Assembly: GCA_030836155.1 (NCBI GenBank)
Contig: JAURQI010000119.1
Location: 1 to 43,670, forward strand
Source: Crocinitomix sp.
Lineage (GTDB): Bacteria > Bacteroidota > Bacteroidia > Flavobacteriales_D > Crocinitomicaceae
Length of the DNA: 43,670 nt
Direction: 5' to 3'
Every line of letters begins with the position of its first letter. Position 1 is the first letter of the stretch. The notes under the pieces were generated by a model, which was not told the DNA's origin, made no database searches, and saw nothing but the letters and a program-made list of their open reading frames with translations. Positions 34,595 to 43,670 of this stretch are shown in pieces. Both the position numbers and the translations under genes were made by a program.

Positions 34595-37201
34595 GTGAGT
34601 CGATTAATTACACATCTGTTTTTTCTGATTTTGGTTCCGACCATTAGTCATGCAACACACAATCGATCAGGTTCTATCATGTACCGTCATCTCTATGGAA
34701 ACACCTATGAAATTACGGTTCGAACATGCACTGAATGGCCAAGTGATGCAGATCGTCCGGAGTTGGAAATCAGGTGGGGAGATGGAACAAGGGATACCTT
34801 ACCTCGAGCAACCACTGTAAATATAGATGCCTATAATGTTCGTGAAAACACTTATGTTGGTATTCATACCTACACTGGACCGGATTCATACATTATTCAG
34901 GTAGAAGACCCCAATAGGAATGCTGACGTGCTCAATATTACAAATTCAGTTGATAAGGTTTTTTGTATTCAAACTGAACTCGTCATATCTCCCTTTTTGG
35001 GAGCCCCTAATAATAGTTTAATATTAGAAGATTGTCCCTGCCCCGAATTTGCTTGTTTGGGTGAAAAGTACTTTTATAATTTTACAGCTTATGATCCGGA
35101 TGGGGATAGCTTGAGTTATTCCCTCGTACCATGTCGTGGTTTAGATTGCATGGAAATGAGTATGCCTGCCATTTACAAATACCCGAATGATTTACTCGAT
35201 GGCGGAGGAGATTTGACGATCGATCCAGAAACGGGAACACTTTTGTGGGATTCTCCTCATTTAGTTGGGAGTTATAATATTGCTGTAAAAATATCAGAGT
35301 GGCGCGAAGGAGAATATATTGGTTCTGTTATTCAAGATATGCAATTCACCGTTGTTAATTGCTCGCACGAAGCGCCAGAAATTTCAAGTGTCGCCGATAC
35401 CTGCGTATATGCGGGGACATCATTGGATATTCCATTTATTGGAACGGATGATGAAGATGTCGTGAACGTATTTGCAACGGGTGCTGTTTTTAATTTAGAT
35501 GATAATCCAGCCGTGTTTATTGATAGCACCGCTCCATTATCAGCAACGGGTCGCTTTTTATGGGAGCCAAATTGTGAGCAAGCCTCAAACAGTTACTACA
35601 TCGTTACTGTGCAGGCCAAAGACCTTCATCCTGGCGTTCAACTGAGTGATATTACATCTTTCAAAATTAAAGTCAACCTGCCTCCTGCAGAAAATGTGAC
35701 TGTAGACGCTGTCGGCAATACGATGGAGATCAGTTGGGACCCTCCTCCATGTGACGATATTAGTTCATACCGCATATATCGCTCTATTGATAGCGTTGAT
35801 TATACAGAGGATTGCTGTTCTGCAGGAACTCCGGCTGCTATGGGATATGCATTAGTCGGAACATCGACCACAACGGATTTTACGGATATCGGACCACTAA
35901 TTGTGGGTAACGAATATTGCTATATGATTACGAGTGTTAACAGTGCTGGCGTAGAAAGTTGCGTGTCTGAGCAAATATGTCAGAATTTGAATTTCGAAAT
36001 TCCCGTTATCACGCATGTTTCCATTGCTACGACCGACGAATCCGTAGGTGAAGACTCTGTGTATTGGTCTTATCCCAAAGAATTGGACACTGATCTATAT
36101 ACTGGACCTTATCATTATGAGCTGTATCGATCAGCAGGTTTAGCTGGGGCAGTTGATTTGGTGTATACCTCCCCAGATCAGCCCTCCATTATCAACCCAG
36201 ACACTGTTTTTTATGACAGCGGGTTGAACACGAGGAATGAACCTTATACTTATCGCGTGGAATTATTTAGTGATGATTTAAAATTAGGTAGCTCTATAAC
36301 CGCATCTTCTATTTTTATTGAATTGGTTCCGAACGACAACGAATTAGAAATTGTTTGGGAGGAAAATACACCTTGGACCAATACCTTATATGAAATCTAT
36401 CGTGAAGACTCTCCGGGTTCTGGAGTATTTAATCTAATTGGAACGACAGCTATTCAGTCCTATCGCGATACAGGGTTGGTTAATGGCGTAACGTATTGTT
36501 ATCGTCTAAAAAGTATTGGTGCTTATACTCTGGACGGGATTGTTGCACCGATTGAAAATTGGTCTCAAATTGCATGTGGTGAGCCAATCGACCTTACACC
36601 GCCTTGTCCACCGACGCTTGAAATTTCAGGAGATTGTGACTTGGAAGAAACCTACTTGAACTGGACCAATCCTAATACTAGTTGTGCTGATGATGTAACG
36701 CGTTACAACCTTTATTTTGCTCCTTTTGAAGGGGATAGCTTAACCTTGTTAACAAGCTTTGATAGTGACTTGGACACTTTCTTTGTTCATGCAGATCGAG
36801 GAAGTATCGCAGGTTGTTATTATGTTACGGCAATTGACTCCATACAATACAATAATGAGAGTGAACCTTCCAATATTGTTTGTATTGATAATTGCGAAGG
36901 ATATTATGAATTGCCGAATATTTTCACACCAGACAAAAGCGGGGTAAACGATTTATTTCATCCGATTTTACCTTTTAAATTTGTTGCTAGTATCGATATC
37001 AAAATTCAAAGCCGCTGGGGAGAGACTGTTTATGAAACCAATGATCCATTCATTTATTGGGACGGAAGAAATCAAAATACCGGTAATCTTTGTACCGACG
37101 GTGTTTATTTCTATAGCATAGTCGTGAATGAAATACGACTTGAAGGATTAGTTCCGCGAACATTCCAGGGTAATATTCAGTTAATAAATGGACAGGAATA
37201 A
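34595..37201 (+). CDS. Secreted multidomain protein with FN3-like repeats and gliding-motility-associated C-terminal domain
   Basis: I start at the GTG at 34595, giving a signal peptide (MSRLITHLFFLILVPTISHA) and 868 residues; an open TTG start at 34571 overlaps the promoter box. The N-terminal region (about 20-240) is of the type found ahead of cadherin/PKD-like domains in flavobacterial surface proteins and contains paired cysteines and DPDGDSLSYSL. Then come an Ig/cadherin-like domain with FIGTDDEDVV and several fibronectin III-like repeats (about 360-760) with FN3-like phrases such as EISWDPP and SYRIYRS. The last 95 residues (ELPNIFTPDKSGVNDLFHP onward, with WDGRNQNTG and GVYFYSIVV) form the gliding-motility-associated C-terminal domain that marks type IX secretion cargo. 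Probably a cell-surface adhesin; ligand unknown. Confidence 0.85.
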   Translation: MSRLITHLFFLILVPTISHATHNRSGSIMYRHLYGNTYEITVRTCTEWPSDADRPELEIRWGDGTRDTLPRATTVNIDAYNVRENTYVGIHTYTGPDSYIIQVEDPNRNADVLNITNSVDKVFCIQTELVISPFLGAPNNSLILEDCPCPEFACLGEKYFYNFTAYDPDGDSLSYSLVPCRGLDCMEMSMPAIYKYPNDLLDGGGDLTIDPETGTLLWDSPHLVGSYNIAVKISEWREGEYIGSVIQDMQFTVVNCSHEAPEISSVADTCVYAGTSLDIPFIGTDDEDVVNVFATGAVFNLDDNPAVFIDSTAPLSATGRFLWEPNCEQASNSYYIVTVQAKDLHPGVQLSDITSFKIKVNLPPAENVTVDAVGNTMEISWDPPPCDDISSYRIYRSIDSVDYTEDCCSAGTPAAMGYALVGTSTTTDFTDIGPLIVGNEYCYMITSVNSAGVESCVSEQICQNLNFEIPVITHVSIATTDESVGEDSVYWSYPKELDTDLYTGPYHYELYRSAGLAGAVDLVYTSPDQPSIINPDTVFYDSGLNTRNEPYTYRVELFSDDLKLGSSITASSIFIELVPNDNELEIVWEENTPWTNTLYEIYREDSPGSGVFNLIGTTAIQSYRDTGLVNGVTYCYRLKSIGAYTLDGIVAPIENWSQIACGEPIDLTPPCPPTLEISGDCDLEETYLNWTNPNTSCADDVTRYNLYFAPFEGDSLTLLTSFDSDLDTFFVHADRGSIAGCYYVTAIDSIQYNNESEPSNIVCIDNCEGYYELPNIFTPDKSGVNDLFHPILPFKFVASIDIKIQSRWGETVYETNDPFIYWDGRNQNTGNLCTDGVYFYSIVVNEIRLEGLVPRTFQGNIQLINGQE

Positions 37202-37227
37202 GCTTAATCATTTTCTTCTTGTATTAA

Positions 37228-37260
37228 TTGGGGAACGAGGCGCTGAACGGACTAAATTTG
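37228..37260 (+). promoter_or_regulatory. Promoter of riboflavin synthase gene
   Basis: TTG (37228-37230), 22 bases, TAAATTTG (37253-37260), then 21 bases to the ATG at 37282. Both elements fit the Bacteroidota pattern. No FMN riboswitch is visible; the gap is too short for one. Confidence 0.5.
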
Positions 37261-37281
37261 TGATCAGACAAAATCGAAAAT

Positions 37282-37872
37282 ATGTTTACAGGAATCATTG
37301 AGGCACTTGCTCGTGTCGAAAAAATTGAAAAAGAAGGAGGTAATGTCCATTTTACTTTTTCAGCACCTTTTACAAGCGAATTAAAAATAGACCAAAGCGT
37401 TGCTCATAATGGAGCTTGTCTTACAGTCGTATCTATTGAAGGTGATCAATATACCTTAACAGCTATTGAGGAGACTATGGTTCGCACCAATCTGGGACAT
37501 CTAGCGATCGGCGATCTGGTTAATGTAGAGCGCTGTGCGCAAGTTGGAGCTCGTTTAGATGGACATATTGTTCAGGGTCATGTTGACACTACTGGAAAAT
37601 GTGTTGAAATCATCGAAATGGATGGAAGTACTGAATATATATTTGAATACGATTATGACGATGTTACGGTAAGCAAAGGATCTATTACTATTAATGGTGT
37701 GAGTTTGACAGTAGTTCAGTCAGATCACAAACGATTTTCGGTACATATCATACCCTATACTACAGAGCATACAAACTTCCATCAATTTAAGGTCGGTACG
37801 ATAGTAAACCTTGAATTTGATATCATTGGAAAATACGTACGAAAGATGATGGAAGGTCATCTTTCAAAATGA
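37282..37872 (+). CDS. ribE: Riboflavin synthase (alpha chain)
   Basis: Riboflavin synthase dismutates two lumazine molecules into riboflavin and a pyrimidine. The 196-residue protein begins with the diagnostic MFTGIIEALARV and is an internal duplication: each half is a lumazine-binding barrel, the first with NGACLTVV (near 42-49), the second with HIVQGHVDTTG (near 93-103) and INGVSLTVV. Family residues Ser/Cys and His near the active site seem conserved. It stands alone with its own promoter, and converges with the XRE regulator gene, 20 bases apart. No other riboflavin gene is in the window. The name ribE follows common usage for this chain; ribC is used in some genomes. Confidence 0.96.
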   Translation: MFTGIIEALARVEKIEKEGGNVHFTFSAPFTSELKIDQSVAHNGACLTVVSIEGDQYTLTAIEETMVRTNLGHLAIGDLVNVERCAQVGARLDGHIVQGHVDTTGKCVEIIEMDGSTEYIFEYDYDDVTVSKGSITINGVSLTVVQSDHKRFSVHIIPYTTEHTNFHQFKVGTIVNLEFDIIGKYVRKMMEGHLSK

Positions 37873-37892
37873 TAAGATCGTCCTCTTAAGGT

Positions 37893-38249
37893 CTAGTTTT
37901 TGCCCTCAAGGAGAGTTTCCATCTGTTTCTTAATAATAAAAGCATCAATCAGTTTAAATATCGTTTCCCGATCTTGGTCAGGCATTGATTCTACCTCTTT
38001 GAATAGACTTATAAATCGAGCGTCTGTCAATACGTTTTCTGCCTTTTCATTGACTGTTCCATTGACCAAATAATCTATGGTTATACCAAAAACCATTGCC
38101 AGTCGACTTAGTGTTTCTGCATTCGGCAGAACACCTTGTGTTTCATAACGGGTGAGTTGCGCTACGGAGACACCAATATTTGAGGCGAGTGCTGCTTGGG
38201 TTAGACGTTTTTCTTTACGGAATTGTTGGATGCGATTGCCGATATTCAT
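37893..38249 (-). CDS. XRE-family helix-turn-helix regulator
   Basis: A 118-residue DNA-binding protein. Residues 4-62 form a Cro/C1-type helix-turn-helix, with the recognition part LTQAALASNIGVSVAQLTRYE, and the family phrase LSRLAMVFGITIDYLVNG. The C-terminal 50 residues (SLFKEVESMPDQDRETIFKL and beyond) are helical and probably mediate dimerisation, as in many Bacteroidota regulators of this form. It stands alone, with no partner toxin or methylase gene next to it. The 38250-38370 gap upstream shows no TAnnTTTG box that I can find. Targets unknown. Confidence 0.88.
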   Translation of the reverse strand: MNIGNRIQQFRKEKRLTQAALASNIGVSVAQLTRYETQGVLPNAETLSRLAMVFGITIDYLVNGTVNEKAENVLTDARFISLFKEVESMPDQDRETIFKLIDAFIIKKQMETLLEGKN

Positions 38250-38370
38250 AGGTTGGTTTTTGTGTTTGTGCGGTAAGTTTCACCTTTAAGCTATAAACTA
38301 TCCACAGAAAATAAAAAACAATTCGACGAATGAACAGTTGTCTCGGTGCTATAATCAAACACAAACGATA

Positions 38371-38410
38371 AAACACAAAAAGCCCCACTTTGAACAATCA
38401 AAGTGGGGCT
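38371..38410 (-). terminator. Terminator of the atp operon
   Basis: A 13-bp stem AGCCCCACTTTGA/TCAAAGTGGGGCT (38381-38410) with a 4-base loop, followed on the minus strand by TTTTGTGTTTT. It lies 27 bases beyond the atpG stop and closes the ATP synthase transcript. Confidence 0.9.
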
Positions 38411-38436
38411 TCAGCTATAATTTTGATTTAATTCGG

Positions 38437-39321
38437 CTATCCGTTCAATGCTTCAGCACCACCAACGATCTCTAAGATCTCGTTTGTAATTGCGGCTTGA
38501 CGTGCTTTGTTATACTCTAACTTTAATGCACGATTCAAATCCGTCGCGTTATCCGTTGCTTTATGCATTGCTGTCATACGCGCTCCATGCTCACCTGCAA
38601 AAGACTCTAATAAAATACTGTAGAAGGAAGTTTTTAATGACTTCGGCATTAATTCTGTAACGATTTCTTCTTTCGAAGGTTCGAAGATATAATCTACATC
38701 CGCCGCCTGGATCCCATCTACTTCTTCTGCCTGTTCAATAGGTAGAAGTTGCATTGACTTTACAATTTGAGTAGCAACATTAACAGAGTGGTTATAAATA
38801 ATAACAACTTTGTCGACCTTCTTAGATGCATAAGCATCCATTAACTTTTCTGCAATCACATTGGCGTTAGCATAAGTCAACTCATTCCAGATATTATCGT
38901 TATCCGTTGGTAAAAATTCAGCCGTTGCAAAGTGAGGTGTTCTTTTAAAAGCATCTGTTGCTTTCTTACCTACCGTTACAACTGAAACGTTTTTACCTTG
39001 ATATTCTTCTTTTATCAAACGATTTGTTTCTTTGACGACGTAGTTATTAAACCCCCCACAAAGACCACGATTTGATGTTATCACAACAAGAGCTACATTT
39101 TGCACTTCGCGCTCATCCGCATATGCATTTTCAGCTGCATCTAATGATCCAGAAAGACCAGAAAGAATTTGTTGCAATTTATTGGCGTAAGGACGCATTT
39201 TATCAACCGCATCCTGGGCTCTTTTCAATTTAGCCGCAGACACCATTTTCATGGCAGAAGTAATTTGCATGGTTGATGAGACCGATACAATTCTATTTCT
39301 AATTTCCTTTAAATTCGCCAT
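38437..39321 (-). CDS. atpG: ATP synthase F1 subunit gamma
   Basis: Gamma is the rotating central shaft of F1, coupling c-ring rotation to catalysis. The 294-residue protein has the N-terminal helix MANLKEIRNRIVSVSSTMQITSAMKMVSAAKL (quoted in part: KEIRNRIVSVSSTMQ), the central SNRGLCGGFN motif near 83-92 and the C-terminal helix ending LEIVGGAEALNG, which is diagnostic. It is last in the cluster, followed by a strong terminator. The gene lies 83 bases behind atpA with a terminator-like hairpin in that gap, so it may be expressed at lower level. Confidence 0.97.
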   Translation of the reverse strand: MANLKEIRNRIVSVSSTMQITSAMKMVSAAKLKRAQDAVDKMRPYANKLQQILSGLSGSLDAAENAYADEREVQNVALVVITSNRGLCGGFNNYVVKETNRLIKEEYQGKNVSVVTVGKKATDAFKRTPHFATAEFLPTDNDNIWNELTYANANVIAEKLMDAYASKKVDKVVIIYNHSVNVATQIVKSMQLLPIEQAEEVDGIQAADVDYIFEPSKEEIVTELMPKSLKTSFYSILLESFAGEHGARMTAMHKATDNATDLNRALKLEYNKARQAAITNEILEIVGGAEALNG

Positions 39322-39356
39322 TTGTTTTGTTTTCGATTATTATTACCGCAAGCGGC

Positions 39357-39396
39357 AAAAAAGTAGACAAAGACACATTTTTGCATCTTTGTCTGC
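39357..39396 (-). terminator. Terminator-like hairpin between atpA and atpG
   Basis: An 11-bp stem with one wobble pair (39363-39373 with 39386-39396; core AGACAAAGA/TCTTTGTCT), 12-base loop, followed at once on the minus strand by six T (39357-39362). It lies within the operon, 36 bases before the atpG ATG. Likely a partial terminator or processing site after atpA. Confidence 0.6.
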
Positions 39397-39404
39397 TTTA
39401 ATCT

Positions 39405-40982
39405 TTATTCATATTTTGACGCTAATTCAACAGCAGCTTTTTCTAATACACCTGTTAATTCATCTGTGTATTTTCCAGCAGCCAATTGATTCATTACATC
39501 TTTATGGTTTGCATTCATAAAATCAATGTACTCCGCTTCGAATTCTTTAACGCGGTTGATTGGAACTTTGCTTAAAAGTCCTTTTGTTCCAGCGTAAATA
39601 ATTGCGATTTGGTTTTCAACACGATAAGGATCTCCTTCACGTTGTTTCAAGATTTCCACGTTACGCGCACCTTTGTCTAGTACTGACTTCGTTGCAGCAT
39701 CCAAATCAGATCCGAATTTTGCGAAAGCTTCTAACTCACGATACTGTGCTTGATCTAATTTCAATGTACCTGATACTTTCTTCATTGATTTAATCTGAGC
39801 CGATCCACCAACACGTGATACCGAGATACCTACGTTAATTGCTGGACGAACACCTGCATTAAACAAGTTAGACTCCAAGAAAATCTGACCATCAGTAATT
39901 GAAATTACGTTAGTCGGAATATACGCTGATACATCACCCGCTTGTGTTTCAATGATTGGCAGTGCAGTCAAAGACCCTCCACCTTTCACTTTTCCTTTTA
40001 ATGAATCTGGCACATCATTCATTGTTGCAGCGATCTTGTCATCATTAATAACTTTCGCCGCGCGCTCTAATAATCTTGAGTGCAAATAGAACACATCACC
40101 AGGATATGCCTCACGTCCCGGAGGTCTTCTTAAAAGAAGTGATACCTCACGGTAAGCAACTGCTTGTTTTGATAAATCATCAAAGATGATCAATGCTGGA
40201 CGACCTGTATCTCTAAAGTACTCCCCAATTGCAGCACCTGCAAACGGAGCGTAGAACTGCATAGGAGCAGCATCAGAAGCGTTTGCCGCAACAATTGTGG
40301 TATAAGCCATTGCACCAGCAGCTTCTAATTTAGAAACCAAACCTGCAACTGTTGATGCTTTCTGACCGATTGCAACATAAATACAGTATACTGGCTCACC
40401 TTTATCGTAAAATTCTTTTTGGTTGATAATGGTATCAATACAAACTGTAGTTTTACCCGTTTGACGATCACCAATGACCAACTCACGCTGACCTCTACCG
40501 ATTGGAATCATAGCGTCAATCGCCTTAATCCCTGTCTGAAGTGGTTCAGTTACCGGTTGTCTGTAAATTACACCCGGAGCTTTTCTTTCCAATGGCATAT
40601 CGAAGGTTTCTCCTTCAATTGGACCTTTACCATCAATCGGTGTACCTAATGTATCAACTACACGACCAACGATTCCTTCACCTACTTTAATAGATGCAAT
40701 CAATCGTAATCTTTTTACAGTATCACCTTCTTTGATGCCCGATCCTTTACCTAACAATACAGCACCTACATTGTCTTCTTCAAGGTTAAGTACGATCGCG
40801 CGTAATCCATTTTTGAATTCGATCATCTCACCGTATTGAACGCTAGATAATCCGTAGATACGAGCAATACCATCACCTACTTGAAGGACGGTTCCAACTT
40901 CTTCTAACTCTGCTTCTGATTTGAATCCTGAAAGTTGCTCTCTCAAGATTGCAGAAACTTCTGCTGGTTTTACATCTGCCAT
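39405..40982 (-). CDS. atpA: ATP synthase F1 subunit alpha
   Basis: Alpha forms the F1 hexamer with beta, three copies each, and has the non-catalytic nucleotide sites. The 525-residue protein has Walker [10 protein letters not shown] (near 171-179), the segment [20 protein letters not shown], and the arginine finger region with [15 protein letters not shown] (near 370-384). The N-terminal barrel and C-terminal helical domain are complete. It follows atpH by 95 bases, a gap without a clear promoter box, and precedes atpG. The gene for beta (atpD) is not in the window. Confidence 0.98.
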   Translation of the reverse strand: MADVKPAEVSAILREQLSGFKSEAELEEVGTVLQVGDGIARIYGLSSVQYGEMIEFKNGLRAIVLNLEEDNVGAVLLGKGSGIKEGDTVKRLRLIASIKVGEGIVGRVVDTLGTPIDGKGPIEGETFDMPLERKAPGVIYRQPVTEPLQTGIKAIDAMIPIGRGQRELVIGDRQTGKTTVCIDTIINQKEFYDKGEPVYCIYVAIGQKASTVAGLVSKLEAAGAMAYTTIVAANASDAAPMQFYAPFAGAAIGEYFRDTGRPALIIFDDLSKQAVAYREVSLLLRRPPGREAYPGDVFYLHSRLLERAAKVINDDKIAATMNDVPDSLKGKVKGGGSLTALPIIETQAGDVSAYIPTNVISITDGQIFLESNLFNAGVRPAINVGISVSRVGGSAQIKSMKKVSGTLKLDQAQYRELEAFAKFGSDLDAATKSVLDKGARNVEILKQREGDPYRVENQIAIIYAGTKGLLSKVPINRVKEFEAEYIDFMNANHKDVMNQLAAGKYTDELTGVLEKAAVELASKYE

Positions 40983-41077
40983 TTTTTTTTCGATTTTAGA
41001 TGTTAGACTATCGATTTTTGAACACCTGTTCTGATAACCGTTGGTCTATCACTTTATTTAAATTATAATATAATTTC

Positions 41078-41614
41078 TTAGTTCAACAATATCTTTCTCA
41101 AATCTGCTAATTGGCTAGAGATAGATGCGTCAATTTGTCTATCCCCCATTCTTATAATAAAACCGCCAATTAATTCTGGATTTACTGTTTCTGTTAACTC
41201 TATCGTTCCATTCACTTCAGCTTTGATTCTCGCAACAATCATATCCTTTGTTGACTGATCCAAAGCAACTGCTGATGTCACGTAAAGTTCGTGGATATCT
41301 TTGCTTTTTTTATAAAGCTGAATATACCCTTCGGCGATTTCTGCTAACAAACTCTCCCGTGAATTCTTAGCAATAAGGTTGATGAAACCCATGCTCATTT
41401 CACTGATCTTGTCTTCAAGAATCGATTTGAATATACTTTGCTTTTTATGCCAAGCGACAACCGGACTTTTCAAAAATGCACGAAAATCTCGTGATTCCTC
41501 ACAAAGTTCCGCCAAGTGATTCATATCGGCATAAACCTCCTCTACGGTGTTTCTCTCTGCCGCTAAATCAATTAGTGCTTGCGCGTATCTGTATGCTACT
41601 TTAGTAACGCTCAT
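41078..41614 (-). CDS. atpH: ATP synthase F1 subunit delta
   Basis: Delta attaches the outer stalk to the top of the F1 head. The 178-residue protein shows VAYRYAQALIDLAAERN at the N terminus, a helical domain and the C-terminal VNPELIGGFIIRMGDRQIDASI (near 144-165), diagnostic for delta. Length is standard. It starts 4 bases after the atpF stop, so translation is coupled. Confidence 0.96.
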   Translation of the reverse strand: MSVTKVAYRYAQALIDLAAERNTVEEVYADMNHLAELCEESRDFRAFLKSPVVAWHKKQSIFKSILEDKISEMSMGFINLIAKNSRESLLAEIAEGYIQLYKKSKDIHELYVTSAVALDQSTKDMIVARIKAEVNGTIELTETVNPELIGGFIIRMGDRQIDASISSQLADLRKILLN

Positions 41615-41618
41615 GTAA

Positions 41619-42113
41619 TTAGTTTAAGCTAATATCGTTCGCAATTTGTTCTGCCAAAGCTTTTTGTTTATCGCTTGAAGCCAATTCACCTTTAATCACT
41701 TTCTCAGCGATTTCTAACGATAATGAAGCTACTTGTGTTTTCAATTCTGCGATTGCTGCTGCTTTCTCAGAATTAATGACTCTTTGTGCTTCAGCTACAA
41801 TTTTGTTTTGTTGCGCTTTTCCTTCTGTCTTTGCCTCCTCGATTAATTTCTTAGAAGTTTCAGATGCTTCACGAATCATTTTGTCTCGCTCAACACGTGC
41901 TTCTTTTAACAAATCTTCGTTTTCAGCTTTCATTGCTTCCATTTCAGCCTTGGTCTTTTCAGCCAATTCAATAGAAGCTTTAATGCTTTCTTCGCGCTCA
42001 TTAACAGCGGTCAACATTGGTTTCCAAGCAAATTTCTTCAATAGAAATAAAAGGATGATAAAGATCGTCCCTGCCCAAAATATCTGACCGACTGCTGGTG
42101 TAACTAAATCCAT
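41619..42113 (-). CDS. atpF: ATP synthase F0 subunit b
   Basis: Subunit b forms the outer stalk that links the membrane part to F1. The 164-residue protein has one N-terminal membrane helix (about 7-27, IFWAGTIFIILLFLLKKFAW) and then a long charged helix (about 30-150) with coiled-coil spacing, rich in Ala, Lys and Glu. It lies 79 bases after atpE, where a terminator-like hairpin intervenes, and 4 bases before atpH. Confidence 0.96.
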   Translation of the reverse strand: MDLVTPAVGQIFWAGTIFIILLFLLKKFAWKPMLTAVNEREESIKASIELAEKTKAEMEAMKAENEDLLKEARVERDKMIREASETSKKLIEEAKTEGKAQQNKIVAEAQRVINSEKAAAIAELKTQVASLSLEIAEKVIKGELASSDKQKALAEQIANDISLN

Positions 42114-42146
42114 TTTCTTTAAAATTTTGTTTTAATCAAATTGTTA

Positions 42147-42179
42147 AAAGAGTGGTGTTAGGCAATCCCTAACACCACT
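42147..42179 (-). terminator. Terminator-like hairpin between atpE and atpF
   Basis: A perfect 12-bp stem AGTGGTGTTAGG/CCTAACACCACT (42151-42162 with 42168-42179), 5-base loop, followed on the minus strand by C and four T. The T run is short, so it is more likely a partial terminator or an mRNA-stabilising 3' structure for atpE than a complete stop. Confidence 0.6.
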
Positions 42180-42192
42180 TCTTTTGGTTTTC

Positions 42193-43519
<1,327 letters not shown>

Positions 43520-43563
43520 ATCAAAAATGATTCAAACAGAACCTGTCCTTAAAAATTTTTCGA

Positions 43564-43571
43564 CAAAGGTA
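43564..43571 (-). promoter_or_regulatory. Possible -7 box for the atp operon
   Basis: TACCTTTG on the minus strand matches TAnnTTTG and lies 45 bases before the atpB ATG. No clear -33 TTTG is seen upstream. Readthrough from the gene ending at 43600 is an alternative. Confidence 0.35.
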
Positions 43572-43599
43572 TTATTAAAAAAGAAAACGGTATATACTT

Positions 43600-43668
43600 T
43601 TATTCGAAATTTTCGTTTTTTTCCTCCCCATACTGTAGAAGTCGAACAATAAAAGTCACTTCAGCGAT
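43600..43668 (-). CDS. 3' end of an unidentified gene upstream of atpB
   Basis: A frame open from the right edge of the window ends at TAA 43600-43602 and encodes 22 residues, reading AEVTFIVRLLQYGEEKNENF in its last part. In related genomes small membrane proteins (AtpI/AtpZ-like or of unknown function) precede atpB, and the hydrophobic-then-charged ending would fit, but 22 residues are too few for assignment. The other two frames on this strand stop early in the fragment. Confidence 0.35.
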   Translation of the reverse strand: MAEVTFIVRLLQYGEEKNENFE

Positions 43669-43670
43669 TA

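Overview
The window looks like chromosomal, mostly housekeeping DNA from a member of the Bacteroidota, most likely order Flavobacteriales. The evidence is a complete alternative complex III operon followed by cytochrome oxidase genes and ruvB, an IPExxxVDY-family gene next to pyruvate kinase, an ATP synthase cluster atpBEFHAG without atpDC, gliding-motility-type C-terminal domains on large secreted proteins, AT-rich DNA, few Shine-Dalgarno sites, and several promoter boxes of the Bacteroidota form TAnnTTTG. I cannot name the genus from sequence alone.

Layout. Bases 1-13133 are a respiratory block on the minus strand, transcribed from actA leftward: actA, actB, actC, actD, actE, actF (alternative complex III, quinol to cytochrome c/oxidase), then coxB and coxA (aa3-type oxidase), a terminator, and the 5' part of ruvB. 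A divergent SPOR-domain gene (13388-13897) faces the rimP-nusA-infB operon (13966-18582, minus) across a shared bidirectional terminator. Bases 18734-25975 hold a cyclase-family hydrolase (minus), an IPExxxVDY gene, pyk and a frameshifted membrane-protein gene (plus), a large secreted lamin-tail-domain protein (minus), and asd (plus). Bases 25994-34422 are on the minus strand: a peptide-type ABC substrate-binding lipoprotein, the fatty-acid genes accC, accB and fabH, rpmF with its DUF177 partner, pdxA and a leucyl aminopeptidase. Next on the plus strand come a secreted FN3/gliding-C-terminal-domain protein and riboflavin synthase, then a small XRE regulator (minus). The right end (38437-43519, minus) is atpB-E-F-H-A-G, preceded by the last codons of an unidentified gene.

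How it works together. The left block oxidises quinol and reduces oxygen, building a proton gradient; the right block is the ATP synthase membrane sector with alpha, delta and gamma, which uses that gradient. The genes for beta and epsilon must lie elsewhere. The centre supplies translation factors and central metabolism.

Novelty. I see no CRISPR array, transposon, tRNA, rRNA, phage, toxin-antitoxin or defence island, and no convincing undescribed multi-gene system. The observations most worth a second look are: a helix-hairpin-helix domain fused to ActC; His-rich tails repeated across the ACIII/oxidase subunits; a long helical insertion in CoxB; a terminator-like hairpin between promoter and first codon of rimP-nusA-infB; terminator-like hairpins inside the atp operon just after atpE and atpA; and a -1 frameshift at a T7 run in the membrane gene behind pyk.
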